Shown here: piece after piece, positions 47,766 to 56,809 of the stretch
Layout: each line of letters begins with the position of its first letter
How positions within the stretch are numbered: position 1 is the first letter of the stretch
DNA from: UBA1351 sp964563505
GTDB taxonomy: Bacteria > Bacillota > Clostridia > Lachnospirales > Vallitaleaceae
Reading direction: 5' to 3'
Assembly: GCA_964563505.1 (NCBI GenBank)
Contig: CAZLXW010000003.1
Coordinates: 1 to 64,000, forward strand
Length of the DNA stretch: 64,000 bases
Program-made: the position numbers and the translations under genes
The notes under the pieces: model-generated
Database searches by the model: none
Told to the model about the DNA's origin: nothing
What the model saw: the letters and a program-made list of their open reading frames with translations, nothing else

Positions 47766-48710
47766 CTATATAAAAATTGTGAGCAAAAGATACGTCAAAA
47801 AACCTGATAAGGCCGGTGTCATAAACCATCCAACCAATATACGATACAAAAGTTTTATATTAATAATCCGATAATCTTTAATTAATCCGATTCCAACAAG
47901 CGAACCGACAACGGCTTGACTCGTGGATACCGGTATTCCTATACGCGCATATATGTAAACTGTAATGGCCGAGGCAATTACAACTATAAATCCTGTAATA
48001 TCCGATAAAGGCAATATTCCTTTACCCACCGTTCGCATGACCGGTTTTGAATACGTTAAAACTCCAAGTGCGATTGCCATTCCTCCAAAAAGTCCTGCAT
48101 AGGATGTAATCCACCCACTTGATACTGATGATATAACGCCAAATACATTTGCAGCATTATTGGCCCCTAAACTATAGGCTCCAAATATACCGGCAAAAAT
48201 ATAGCCATAACGAATAAAACTCTGAAAAAAGCGAAAATTCGTCAACCGTTCTTCAAAATGCTTTTTTATGATTCCATATAAAATCATAGCAAAGAGCATC
48301 CCGCCGATTGGGGTGAAAATCCATGCACCAAAAAATTGTTTGGCGGTTCCTAGATTTCCTTGTCCAAGAAAAAATCCATGCCCAAGTATTGCACCTATTA
48401 CTGCTTGACTTGTTGAAACAGGAAGTTCAAATAGTGTCATTAAGAGAACCGTTATCCCTGCTGCAAACATAACCAATGTGGCATTTGATAAGGATATAAT
48501 TCCATTTGTTGCAGAAAGACTACTCACTTTTATAACGCCTTGATGACCTTCTAAGGTTGCCCCTAATGTAACAAAAATCGCTGTTAATGTAATTGCGAGT
48601 CGAAAAGAGACCACCCGACTATATACTGCTGTTCCAAATATATTCGCCGAATCATTCGCACCAAGTCCCCAGCCTAAAAACACCCCGGATATTAAAGCTA
48701 AAACACCCAT
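47766..48710 (-). CDS. pit: PiT family inorganic phosphate transporter
   Basis: A 314-residue membrane protein with about ten helices. Both PiT signature repeats are seen: GWGLGANDSANIFGTAV near the start and GAYSLGANNAANVFGVISS near the middle. It moves phosphate with a metal cation or proton. Its ATG overlaps the stop of the DUF47 gene by one base (TAATG), a common pair. It is shorter than the E. coli protein but normal for Firmicutes. Confidence 0.9.
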   Translation of the reverse strand: MGVLALISGVFLGWGLGANDSANIFGTAVYSRVVSFRLAITLTAIFVTLGATLEGHQGVIKVSSLSATNGIISLSNATLVMFAAGITVLLMTLFELPVSTSQAVIGAILGHGFFLGQGNLGTAKQFFGAWIFTPIGGMLFAMILYGIIKKHFEERLTNFRFFQSFIRYGYIFAGIFGAYSLGANNAANVFGVISSVSSGWITSYAGLFGGMAIALGVLTYSKPVMRTVGKGILPLSDITGFIVVIASAITVYIYARIGIPVSTSQAVVGSLVGIGLIKDYRIINIKLLYRILVGWFMTPALSGFLTYLLLTIFI

Positions 48711-49369
48711 TAAATCTTCCTAGAAGCCAATATGATTTCAACTTCATCAGATAAGTCTTCAATGTTGTCCGAAATCTCAGCAACCATATTTATCAAGGCT
48801 TTTAACTGGTTTTTGTATGCTAATTCAACGTTAGGCATATTAAATATTTGCTTGATTGTCGCAATTTCTATTGCATCAACTTTGGATTCTAAGGCTTCAA
48901 TTTTTTCTAAGTCAGATACGACATCTTCAAGGTTATAGTCGGATACAATCTTGTTCATAAGATCAATATATAGTTTTAATTGTTGGTTTGTAATGGTGTT
49001 AATTTCTATAATCTGTTGCATAAGCCACTTTGGCAGTTGAATCTTTTCATAAACAATCATTTGAATAATATCTTCTGATAAATCCGCAACATGATCAAGC
49101 CCTTCGATTAAACGCATTGTCGATTTTCTGTTATCAACTAGAAAACCACCATTAAGAAGATAGCGAATCACTTCATGTCGAATGCGATCGGCCCGCTTCT
49201 CGAGTTGACTTAATTCATCCACCATCGGTTCAAATTCATCGACATACTTTTGTTCCGGTGTTTGAGCAACTTTTTCAAAACTTTGCTGAAAGCTTGCAAA
49301 GCATTCTTGGACTATGTTTGAATGAAGTTCTAACTGCTCAATAATTTTGTTTGCTTTAGAAAAAAACAT
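48710..49369 (-). CDS. DUF47 PhoU-like phosphate transport regulator
   Basis: A 219-residue, wholly helical protein of the DUF47/PhoU-like family, the usual partner of PiT. Key stretches: RADRIRHEVIRYLLNGGFLVDNRKSTMRLIEGLDHVADLSEDI and AEISDNIEDLSDEVEIILASRK. I chose the ATG at 49369, with GGTGG upstream; the longer frame starts with a GTG. It shares the promoter at 49393-49421 with the transporter. Confidence 0.85.
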   Translation of the reverse strand: MFFSKANKIIEQLELHSNIVQECFASFQQSFEKVAQTPEQKYVDEFEPMVDELSQLEKRADRIRHEVIRYLLNGGFLVDNRKSTMRLIEGLDHVADLSEDIIQMIVYEKIQLPKWLMQQIIEINTITNQQLKLYIDLMNKIVSDYNLEDVVSDLEKIEALESKVDAIEIATIKQIFNMPNVELAYKNQLKALINMVAEISDNIEDLSDEVEIILASRKI

Positions 49370-49392
49370 AACTTCACCACCAATCACTGTCT

Positions 49393-49421
49393 ATTATATC
49401 ATTTATGTTTATTGTATACAA
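49393..49421 (-). promoter_or_regulatory. Promoter of the DUF47-pit pair
   Basis: Minus strand: TTGTAT (49416-49421), 17-base spacer, perfect TATAAT (49393-49398), 24 bases before the start codon. Confidence 0.65.
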
Positions 49422-49456
49422 GATGCATTAAAAATTTTTTCAAATCTTATCATATG

Positions 49457-50158
49457 CTAATTTAGATAACTTGCATATTCACTCATTTTTTTCATATTGA
49501 TTAGTCGAAATGTATTTTGATAATAATCTAGAATCCCTTCATCTTTCATTCGAGACAACTCTCTGGACATGGATGGTCTCGATACATGCAAAAACTCTGA
49601 AAGTTCATTTCGGTTAAAACGAATATCAAAGGTTTGTTTTTGATGTTGATGATATTCTTCCATAAGAAATTTTGCAAGTTTTCCACGCATACTCTTGATG
49701 GATAGATAACTCACCTTTCGATTCAAGGCCAATGCCTTATCAGAGATTAAATGCAGCAGATTAATCGTTAGCTGGCGATGCCCCATGCACATACGACTAC
49801 ATTGATTAATAATTATATCCGGCTTGATAAAGAAAATCTCTGTGTCTTTACTTGCTAAAACTGAGGCTGGCCACTGGTTCATTGAGGAAAATGCAACCAT
49901 CTCACCAAAGATACCACCTTCACCAAGAATACTCATGATGATTCGATCTCCGGCTTCGTTGGTCTTGGTCACCTTAACTTCACCTTCAATAACGACTCCA
50001 ATACCCGTAAATGGATGCCCTTCCATCGTAACTATGTCATTGGCTTGATACTTTTGAAAGGATGGTTTCAAGCAAACCAGCACATACTCCAATTCCTTGG
50101 CATCAATATTTGCAAAAAGAGGGGTTCGCATCAAGTGTTCAATATATTTTGCTTCCAT
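49457..50158 (-). CDS. Crp/Fnr family transcriptional regulator
   Basis: A 233-residue regulator: a cyclic-nucleotide-fold N-terminus (GVVIEGEVKVTKTNEAGDRIIMSILGEGGIFGEM) and a C-terminal helix-turn-helix (FNRNELSEFLHVSRPSMSRELSRMKDEGILDYY). The nearby CSRMCMGH has two cysteines, but the four-cysteine Fe-S layout of true Fnr is not seen. Ligand unknown. It is the last of a gene run, 15 bases after the multi-GAF gene, which suggests the two work together. Confidence 0.85.
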   Translation of the reverse strand: MEAKYIEHLMRTPLFANIDAKELEYVLVCLKPSFQKYQANDIVTMEGHPFTGIGVVIEGEVKVTKTNEAGDRIIMSILGEGGIFGEMVAFSSMNQWPASVLASKDTEIFFIKPDIIINQCSRMCMGHRQLTINLLHLISDKALALNRKVSYLSIKSMRGKLAKFLMEEYHQHQKQTFDIRFNRNELSEFLHVSRPSMSRELSRMKDEGILDYYQNTFRLINMKKMSEYASYLN

Positions 50159-50173
50159 AAAAATCCCTACTCT

Positions 50174-52051
50174 CTATACGTCTTTCGGAAAAACAATTTT
50201 TTCAATCTGTTTTAGAATACTCACGACCGGAATCTCTTCATCCTTGATTGCTAAAACTTCATAGGTATAAGCCTCACTTAACAAATCACATAATTGATCT
50301 TTGGCTTCGTCTGTATATGCTAATATTCCTAAGGTATTTTTATCCAATGAAAAGGTATATTTGTTATGTTCTTTTATGTCAGAAACCACCCGGCGATGAA
50401 ACAATTGCTTGTCTTTGGCTATTGCAAGAATAATATAAAAAGATTCTGTACTGTAGCGCATGTTATCGACAAACTCAGAAAGGATATTCACAAACTCTAT
50501 GGCTTCATCTCGAATATAGTTTAACCGAACATTTTCGACCTCATTCAGCTGTTTTACAATCGGTGCAATATGATTAGCAATCGTTTCTAAGGTCAATAAA
50601 TTTTCTTCCGAAAACATAAGTCCTTTTTCGACAGAAAACAAGCAGATAACTCCTAGTAATTCCGGAAGAATATGATCAATATGCAAGGGGACTATAATTG
50701 CCCCTTGAACAGACTCATAGAGGTCATCCGTGTAAACTTCTGCAAGCAGACTAGCAACATCATCCGCAGAATACTTTATAACCGCTTTACCATTTTTTAA
50801 AAACTCAAGGTCTTCCTTCATCGAAAAAGATGAGCCTTCAGTTTCCATATGAAGTTGATTTTGAATCTGAAAAGAGGAATCCCTCTGATTGAACAAGGCA
50901 AAGCAACTTGACTTGTATCCAAATGCTACTTTTAATGTCTCTAGGGTAAGCTCTCCTAAATTTTCAATGTCTTCAGCCAAATTCAAGTTTTTAACAAGAT
51001 TATTCATGACTTGTAATCGTGTAAACTTTTCATGCAAAAGTTGACGATGATTTTTAAGTGCTTCCATATTTCTTGCATTGGCCACTGCAATGTATGTTGC
51101 CGATGCAAGACTTTCAATCAATTCAAAAATCTCGCTTTCATACTCGCTTTCATTGACTTTTCGACTTAAGGTAACAAACCCAAGCAAATATCCATCTTGA
51201 ATTAGATTAATAATATATTTTGTTTCATAGGTATCTAGTATACTCATGGACTCAGAAAAGAAAGCTGAAAACAATTGTTTTTCATCGGGATTATCATAAT
51301 CGATAACCACTCCACACCGGTTATTCTTAATATTTTTACTATGAATAAAAGAAGGTCTAAAGCGAATTTTATTATATACATCAATTAAATTCATGCATTC
51401 ATATCGTTGTCCAATGTCATCAAAAATATAAATCGATGTAATTCGACTTTGTGTCAATTCAGAAAAGACACTGTTTGTCATTTGAATAACTTGGCCTACA
51501 TCAAGTTCACTCAGCAATGCTTTTGACGCCTGATTGATTGCAAAAAGGTTGAATACTTTTGCATCTAATTTTTTCTTAACCTGTTCTAATGCATTATATG
51601 ATTCATAATTTGAAAGAGATAAACTAAATAAGTTCATTAAGGCTTCCGCTATGATTAGGTCACCTTCCGTAACGTCCTCTTTATAAAATGCCACAAACCC
51701 AAGTAAGCTTTTTCCCATAATAAGAGGAATCGCATACTTAGGTTTATCTTTTAAAAATAGTTCACTTGGTATGTAGGTGTTTAATCTTTCTTCATTAATC
51801 AGTCCTGCATGAAAATACACAAGTTCATTATGATGGGGTTCTTTTAAAAAAGACAAGGCATGATTATATGCACCTTTGTAATTTTCAACTTCATATATGC
51901 CATCTTTTTCAACAATGAGTATGCACGATGCCGGATGAATCAATTCTATTGAAAAATCAAATATATATTCAAGCATATTTTCAAGGGAAAATCGTTGAGA
52001 AAAAAATTCAATCGCATTTACCAACTTCGTGTATTGTTCTGTCTGTTGCAT
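50174..52051 (-). CDS. Multi-GAF domain protein without a clear output domain
   Basis: A 625-residue soluble protein with about three GAF-like sensor domains: residues near 16-150 (FSLENMLEYIFDFSIELIHPASCILIV), 175-320 (LLSELDVGQVIQMTNSVFSELTQSRITSIYIFDD) and 350-500 (NLAEDIENLGELTLETLKVAFGYKSSCFALF). The last 120 residues (FYIILAIAKDKQLFHRRVVSDIK) resemble a degenerate GGDEF fold with no active-site motif, a weak guess. No kinase, phosphatase or DNA-binding domain is seen. Its partner may be the Crp/Fnr protein directly downstream. Confidence 0.7.
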   Translation of the reverse strand: MQQTEQYTKLVNAIEFFSQRFSLENMLEYIFDFSIELIHPASCILIVEKDGIYEVENYKGAYNHALSFLKEPHHNELVYFHAGLINEERLNTYIPSELFLKDKPKYAIPLIMGKSLLGFVAFYKEDVTEGDLIIAEALMNLFSLSLSNYESYNALEQVKKKLDAKVFNLFAINQASKALLSELDVGQVIQMTNSVFSELTQSRITSIYIFDDIGQRYECMNLIDVYNKIRFRPSFIHSKNIKNNRCGVVIDYDNPDEKQLFSAFFSESMSILDTYETKYIINLIQDGYLLGFVTLSRKVNESEYESEIFELIESLASATYIAVANARNMEALKNHRQLLHEKFTRLQVMNNLVKNLNLAEDIENLGELTLETLKVAFGYKSSCFALFNQRDSSFQIQNQLHMETEGSSFSMKEDLEFLKNGKAVIKYSADDVASLLAEVYTDDLYESVQGAIIVPLHIDHILPELLGVICLFSVEKGLMFSEENLLTLETIANHIAPIVKQLNEVENVRLNYIRDEAIEFVNILSEFVDNMRYSTESFYIILAIAKDKQLFHRRVVSDIKEHNKYTFSLDKNTLGILAYTDEAKDQLCDLLSEAYTYEVLAIKDEEIPVVSILKQIEKIVFPKDV

Positions 52052-52059
52052 AGGGCCCC

Positions 52060-52875
52060 CTATTCTATCGTTACAGATACAAGCGTTGCTTGATTATAGG
52101 CATCCTCAACACCATAGCCTATCGTATAATCCTTAATCTTCATCGTTGCAAAACCTTGGGTTCCGACTTCGCCAAATTTATTGGCAACTTCACTGTAATC
52201 GTTAAGGATAAACAATACCCCGGATATATCATTACCCATTCTCGGCAAGAGAACACTCGATGCTTCATCCGGAACAAAACGAACAACTGTTCCAAAAGAT
52301 AATCGGGATGTCTCATGATAAAACGTTCCGGTAAGTTCCACTTCGCCATCAAAGACAATTTTGTTGAGGTTATCAATTTGGCTGATTTCTTTAACCAGCA
52401 TACCGACAATTTGATCACCCACATTGATTTCATTGGGTTTAAAAGGATTATCGATATACTGAGGAATTGGCATAACTTCAATATCTACGATTTGTGTTGA
52501 GTTTTCCTCAACGCGAATAGTAATCTCTGTCTGTGCACAAAACCATCCTGCGACATATCCTTGCTTATTTGGCTCAAATTCCACGAGATACCATAATCTT
52601 TTTTGCGAATCTTCTTTTTCATCAATCACTTGAAATTTATCATTTTTATAGACTGCGCCGACTTGTGTACTTTCAATATCTGCATCGCTTCGGACATTTA
52701 ACCGTTCCGCTTCCACATTGATATAGCTTGCAGAGACTGTTCGGGGTTCAAATACGGTTTCAACAATTACCTCTTGCTCCGTTGATTTATCGTTGCCTTT
52801 TCCGACATCAACTGTTTCTAGAGTACATCCCATAAGAAGGAGCATGAGACTAAAATATATAATCACTTTTTTCAC
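52060..52875 (-). CDS. SH3-domain lipoprotein
   Basis: A 271-residue lipoprotein. It starts at a GTG (52875), with GAGGAGG seven bases before; the signal KKVIIYFSLMLLLMGC ends in a lipobox cysteine. A bacterial SH3 domain follows (ERLNVRSDADIESTQVGAVYKNDKFQVIDE ... LWYLVEF, then GYVAGWFCAQ), as found in cell-wall-binding proteins. The rest (SRLSFGTVVRFVPDEASSVLLP) is of unknown fold. Its start overlaps the stop of the FetB-like gene by four bases (GTGA), so the two are coupled. Confidence 0.75.
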   Translation of the reverse strand: MKKVIIYFSLMLLLMGCTLETVDVGKGNDKSTEQEVIVETVFEPRTVSASYINVEAERLNVRSDADIESTQVGAVYKNDKFQVIDEKEDSQKRLWYLVEFEPNKQGYVAGWFCAQTEITIRVEENSTQIVDIEVMPIPQYIDNPFKPNEINVGDQIVGMLVKEISQIDNLNKIVFDGEVELTGTFYHETSRLSFGTVVRFVPDEASSVLLPRMGNDISGVLFILNDYSEVANKFGEVGTQGFATMKIKDYTIGYGVEDAYNQATLVSVTIE

Positions 52876-53681
52876 GATGATACCTCCTCTTTTAGAAACT
52901 GCTTTTTTATCTGACATTTAGCGTTAAACATATTTTTTGATGATAGTACTATAGCCAAATATATATTAAAGTACTTGGTTATAAATATTGCAATCATAAT
53001 TGCAATTTGGTATCGAATCGCTTCAATCGGAATCGTTCCCCCTAGGATTTGACCAGTCATCATTCCTGGTAGTGAGACTAAACCAATTGTAGCAATTGAG
53101 GCAATGGTCGGATTAACCGACACTAAAACAGCCTCTTTAAAATATGGTTTTAGGGCTTCAAATTTCGTTGCGCCAAGCATCAAATCATAGTGATAAACAT
53201 TTTCATTTTTTATTAATCCATTATAAAACGTGGATAAACCAATCATATTTCCATTTAGTCCGTTACCTAACAACATCCCCCCAATTGTAATAATATACTT
53301 TGCTTCAAAGATTTGATCAATTTGGATGACAAAACCATTAAAGAAAAGTAGCATCAATATATTCGGGATCAGCAAGGAAATTAAAACCGGCAAAAATGCG
53401 ATTGTGCGTTTTATGGGAATCGAGCCACCAATAGATATCGTTGCTACTACAATCATAACAATGATATAAGCAATATTCAACCAAATATTATTTAAGTCAA
53501 AAATATATTGCAAATAAATGCCAACAATTGTTAACTGGATAACCATCCGTGCTATTGAAATGATAATTTTTTTTGTTTGAGTGATACCTATACTTCGATT
53601 AAATATAAAAATCGGTATTACTAATGCAATGAGAAAAATCAGATTTAGGGTTCCTATTGGTTCAACACCCATTAAGCCCAC
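52872..53681 (-). CDS. fetB: FetB-like ABC transporter permease (UPF0014)
   Basis: A 269-residue membrane protein with about seven helices of the FetB/YbbM family. Typical stretch: ITIGGMLLGNGLNGNMIGLSTFYNGLIKNENVYHYDLMLGATKFEALKPYFKEAVLVSVNPTIASI. In E. coli FetAB exports iron; the metal here is unknown. It starts within the end of the ATPase gene (10-base overlap) and shares a four-base overlap with the SH3 lipoprotein. Confidence 0.8.
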   Translation of the reverse strand: MGLMGVEPIGTLNLIFLIALVIPIFIFNRSIGITQTKKIIISIARMVIQLTIVGIYLQYIFDLNNIWLNIAYIIVMIVVATISIGGSIPIKRTIAFLPVLISLLIPNILMLLFFNGFVIQIDQIFEAKYIITIGGMLLGNGLNGNMIGLSTFYNGLIKNENVYHYDLMLGATKFEALKPYFKEAVLVSVNPTIASIATIGLVSLPGMMTGQILGGTIPIEAIRYQIAIMIAIFITKYFNIYLAIVLSSKNMFNAKCQIKKQFLKEEVSS

Positions 53682-54301
53682 CCAACCTTTCTAAAAGCCC
53701 CATGGTCTTCCCATATTTGGTCATGACTTATGGCAATGACGGTTTCTTCACATTGGGCAAAGTAATCGACAGTTTTTTTCTTCAGTTCTTTATCAAGTCC
53801 CGAGGTTATTTCATCCAGCAAAAAAATGGGCCGTTTTAGCATAATTGCCAAAATAATACCGAGTCGTTGTCGTTCTCCCCCCGATAAATCTTCTGAATTT
53901 TTATAGACATAGCGGGGATCAAATTCAAAATACTCCATTAATTCATTGTCTAATAAATAATCACCGGAAAAATTTAAGGAATTATGTTTGTAGCTTTGAA
54001 TACTAAGTAAGTAATTCTTTACATTTCCCTTACGAATAGTTACATCTTGATTGACGTAAGCAAACTGATTTCGAACCTCTCTAAAATCTTTGCCTTCAAT
54101 AGCACTTCCTTGAACGACTATCTCACCCGCTTCATATTCAACGAACCCCAAGAGTGCCTTGATTAGACTGGATTTACCCGTTCCTGATTTTCCGGAAATT
54201 AATACTTTTTCTCCTTTTTTAATGTCCAAATTATAACCTTCAATAATGGTTTTTTTTTCGAATTTTATCATTAAATCTTTAAACTGAATGTCATAACCCA
54301 T
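53672..54301 (-). CDS. fetA: FetA-like ABC transporter ATP-binding protein
   Basis: A 209-residue ATPase. Walker A is GKSGTGKSSL, the signature is LSGGERQRLG, and Walker B is IFLLDEITSGLD. It is short and of the FetA/YbbL type and overlaps the FetB-like gene, so the two probably form one exporter. The AGGAG-like signal lies upstream of the ATG. Confidence 0.85.
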   Translation of the reverse strand: MGYDIQFKDLMIKFEKKTIIEGYNLDIKKGEKVLISGKSGTGKSSLIKALLGFVEYEAGEIVVQGSAIEGKDFREVRNQFAYVNQDVTIRKGNVKNYLLSIQSYKHNSLNFSGDYLLDNELMEYFEFDPRYVYKNSEDLSGGERQRLGIILAIMLKRPIFLLDEITSGLDKELKKKTVDYFAQCEETVIAISHDQIWEDHGAFRKVGWA

Positions 54302-54316
54302 TAATTTTCTCCTTAA

Positions 54317-54850
54317 TTATTTTTTTAGGATCCCATATCCTCCATAAACCGGTTTTACGTCGTTAATCGTAATGACGGCATTATGCTCCAATTGCTTAAT
54401 TAAATTAATCGCTTCAGCAGACCGTTTACGCTTAATATGCATAATAAGAACCGAACGTGGATGATTCATCCCCTGTCCAACAACTTCTGTAACTGCAAAG
54501 CCTTTTGTACGAAGTGCTTTTCCCAATTCTTTGCCTGAACTTTCTTTCACAATAATCTCGACACGAACACTTCCAAACCCTAACTTTTGCTCAAAGAAAG
54601 AACCTGAAAATGTTCCAATAGAAAATCCTAATGCATACACCACCAGTTTAAATGGATCTTCTGTCAGATTCGCTAGTACTTGCGATACTAAAAGAGCCCA
54701 TATGACAACTTCAACAAGCCCAATCATAGCTCCTTTTATACGTTCACCTTTAGTGACCAGCACAATACGTATTGTTGCCATTGTCACTTCAATAATCTTT
54801 ACGACAAATATAATAATATAAATGTATATGGGTTCATTCAAAAAATTCAT
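54317..54850 (-). CDS. UPF0316 membrane protein (DUF5698/DUF2179)
   Basis: A 177-residue protein: about three membrane helices (IYIYIIIFVVKIIEVTMATIRIVLV; MIGLVEVVIWALLVSQVL; LVVYALGFSIGTFSGSFFEQKL) and a C-terminal soluble DUF2179-like domain (VRVEIIVKESSGKELGKALRTKGFAVTEVVGQGMNH). It is a conserved unknown. The ATG overlaps the stop of the DUF3783 gene by one base, so both are coupled. Confidence 0.8.
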   Translation of the reverse strand: MNFLNEPIYIYIIIFVVKIIEVTMATIRIVLVTKGERIKGAMIGLVEVVIWALLVSQVLANLTEDPFKLVVYALGFSIGTFSGSFFEQKLGFGSVRVEIIVKESSGKELGKALRTKGFAVTEVVGQGMNHPRSVLIMHIKRKRSAEAINLIKQLEHNAVITINDVKPVYGGYGILKK

Positions 54851-55254
54851 TATTTCAACGCCTCTTTTTCTCGCTTTAATTCTTCAACTAACTCGCTAAA
54901 CTGCCATTTTTTACTTGTCGGAGTTACCATTGCTACAATAGGACGCACATCAACATCCTTAAACAGTTTTGTAATAAATGCATTAACCTCATACTGGCTT
55001 GTACTATTAAAAATAATCACTTTATCATCATGTTCATGATAGGATGACACTGCGTCTGCTTCCTTATCTGTAATTATTTCTTTGATTCGTTGATTACAAT
55101 CTGCCTGTTCAATATAGATGAGCTCATCAATACCTGCCTCGGCCATGATTGTTCTCAAACTCTGGACACCTTCTTTACTATATCCATAGACCAAAATAGC
55201 GTTGCGCCCTTCAGGCCGTTTACGATCTTCTAAATCCATTCGATTAAATGACAT
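54850..55254 (-). CDS. DUF3783-like protein
   Basis: A 134-residue soluble protein. The start of the core (ILVYGYSKEGVQSLRTIMAEAGI) and end (RPIVAMVTPTSKKWQFSELVEELKREKEAL) resemble the DUF3783 family, of unknown function. It lies 12 bases from the amino acid ABC ATPase gene and overlaps the UPF0316 gene. Family call is moderate. Confidence 0.6.
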   Translation of the reverse strand: MSFNRMDLEDRKRPEGRNAILVYGYSKEGVQSLRTIMAEAGIDELIYIEQADCNQRIKEIITDKEADAVSSYHEHDDKVIIFNSTSQYEVNAFITKLFKDVDVRPIVAMVTPTSKKWQFSELVEELKREKEALK

Positions 55255-55266
55255 TCTCTTCCTCCT

Positions 55267-55992
55267 TTAATGAAATGATAATACTTTATCCAAAAATATT
55301 CTTAACTTCTCTGTCTGAGGTTCTTCCAATATATTCGTTGCACCATGTTCGATGATTCTACCTTCTTCCATATAAATAATGTAATCTGCAAGTTCCCTTG
55401 CAAAACCTATTTCATGGGTTACTAAGATAACATCTTTGTTGTCTTCAACCAAAGTTTCAATGGATTTTAAAACCTCAAATGTTAGTACCGGATCTAAGCT
55501 TGATGTCGGTTCATCAAGCAAAATGACTTCCGGCTGTATAGCAAGGGCTCTTACGATAGATACTCTCTGGGCTTGACCTCCACTAATTTGATGAGGTTGT
55601 TTATTCTTATGATCAATTAAGCCGAATTTTGTTAATAATGCTTCAACTTCTGTTCGTGCTTGTGTATGTTTTCGATGATGGACTTTTTCCATAATCATAC
55701 ATATATTATTAATGACCGACAAGTGATTAAATAGGTTGTGATCTTGAAAAACAAAGCCTATACGTTTTCGATACTCCGTCAAATCCACCTTGTCAATGGA
55801 TTGATTATTTAACACAATATTACCACCTTCAAAGGATTCAAGTCCGGCTATTAATCTAAGAAGCGTCGATTTTCCACTTCCTGAAGGACCAATAAGCGCA
55901 AGCACTTTTATATTTTTCATAGATAAATCAAGTTTATCTAATATCCTCACATCATCATAGTATTTCTCAACGTGATCGAGTTTCAAATTCAC
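55267..55992 (-). CDS. glnQ: Polar amino acid ABC transporter ATP-binding protein
   Basis: A 241-residue ATPase of the GlnQ type. Walker A is GPSGSGKST, the signature is ISGGQAQRVSIVRALAI, and Walker B is VILLDEPTSSLDP. It powers the importer formed with the permease and binding protein genes upstream. Spacing to the permease is 21 bases. Confidence 0.9.
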   Translation of the reverse strand: MNLKLDHVEKYYDDVRILDKLDLSMKNIKVLALIGPSGSGKSTLLRLIAGLESFEGGNIVLNNQSIDKVDLTEYRKRIGFVFQDHNLFNHLSVINNICMIMEKVHHRKHTQARTEVEALLTKFGLIDHKNKQPHQISGGQAQRVSIVRALAIQPEVILLDEPTSSLDPVLTFEVLKSIETLVEDNKDVILVTHEIGFARELADYIIYMEEGRIIEHGATNILEEPQTEKLRIFLDKVLSFH

Positions 55993-56013
55993 GATTTCAC
56001 CAAAGCCTCTCTA

Positions 56014-56766
56014 TTATTTTATAATACGTACATGAAGTCGTTCTTCTAGCTTTCGCACAAAGATGATCAAAGGTACTGTGATAATCCAATAGCCAATAGA
56101 CACAACGACAAATCCTTCTGCAAAACGGAATGTACTTGACTGCACAACATTTATTTCATTAAAAAATTCGTTCAACGCCATATAGGACAACAATGCACTT
56201 CCTTTAATCGTTAATGCAAACTGACCGGCAAGTGGCGGTAATATACTTTTTAGTACTTGGGGAAAGATGACATAACGATATGTTTGGGCTCTTGTAAGCC
56301 CAAACATTTTCGCTGTTTGCCATTGGTTAATATGAATCGACTCAATGGCGCCTTTGTATATGTCCGAAATATATGCGCCAATGTATAAGCCAAGTGTAAC
56401 CACACCCACTAAAAGCTTTGAATCAACTGAAAAAGCATTACCTATATAATAATAGGATACAATTGCAATCACAAGTAGTGGTGTACCAAATATAATTGTT
56501 TTATGAATCCCTGCAACATATTTTATTGCCACTACACCGGATTGACTCATAAAATACAAAACAAGACCTACAACTAAGGACAGTAACACCCCAAGAACAC
56601 TTACTTCAATAGTTTTAATCCATCCGTTGAATATAACTGTTCGGTATTCAACATAGGGAGTAAAATCTAGCCTCACTCCAATTGCACGTGTGGTCACAAA
56701 ATAAAATAAACCGACGTACAAAGATAAGGCTATTATAAAATTTAAGGTTTTATTTATTTTATTCAT
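56014..56766 (-). CDS. Polar amino acid ABC transporter permease
   Basis: A 250-residue permease of the HisMQ/GlnP type with about five helices. The EAA loop is AKMFGLTRAQTYRYVIFPQVLKSILPPLAGQFALTIKGSALL. It is the only permease of the set, so it likely works as a homodimer. Confidence 0.9.
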   Translation of the reverse strand: MNKINKTLNFIIALSLYVGLFYFVTTRAIGVRLDFTPYVEYRTVIFNGWIKTIEVSVLGVLLSLVVGLVLYFMSQSGVVAIKYVAGIHKTIIFGTPLLVIAIVSYYYIGNAFSVDSKLLVGVVTLGLYIGAYISDIYKGAIESIHINQWQTAKMFGLTRAQTYRYVIFPQVLKSILPPLAGQFALTIKGSALLSYMALNEFFNEINVVQSSTFRFAEGFVVVSIGYWIITVPLIIFVRKLEERLHVRIIK

Positions 56767-56809
56767 ACGGTCCTTCTTTCATGTCTTTTCTTCTCTAGTC
56801 ATTTCGAGT

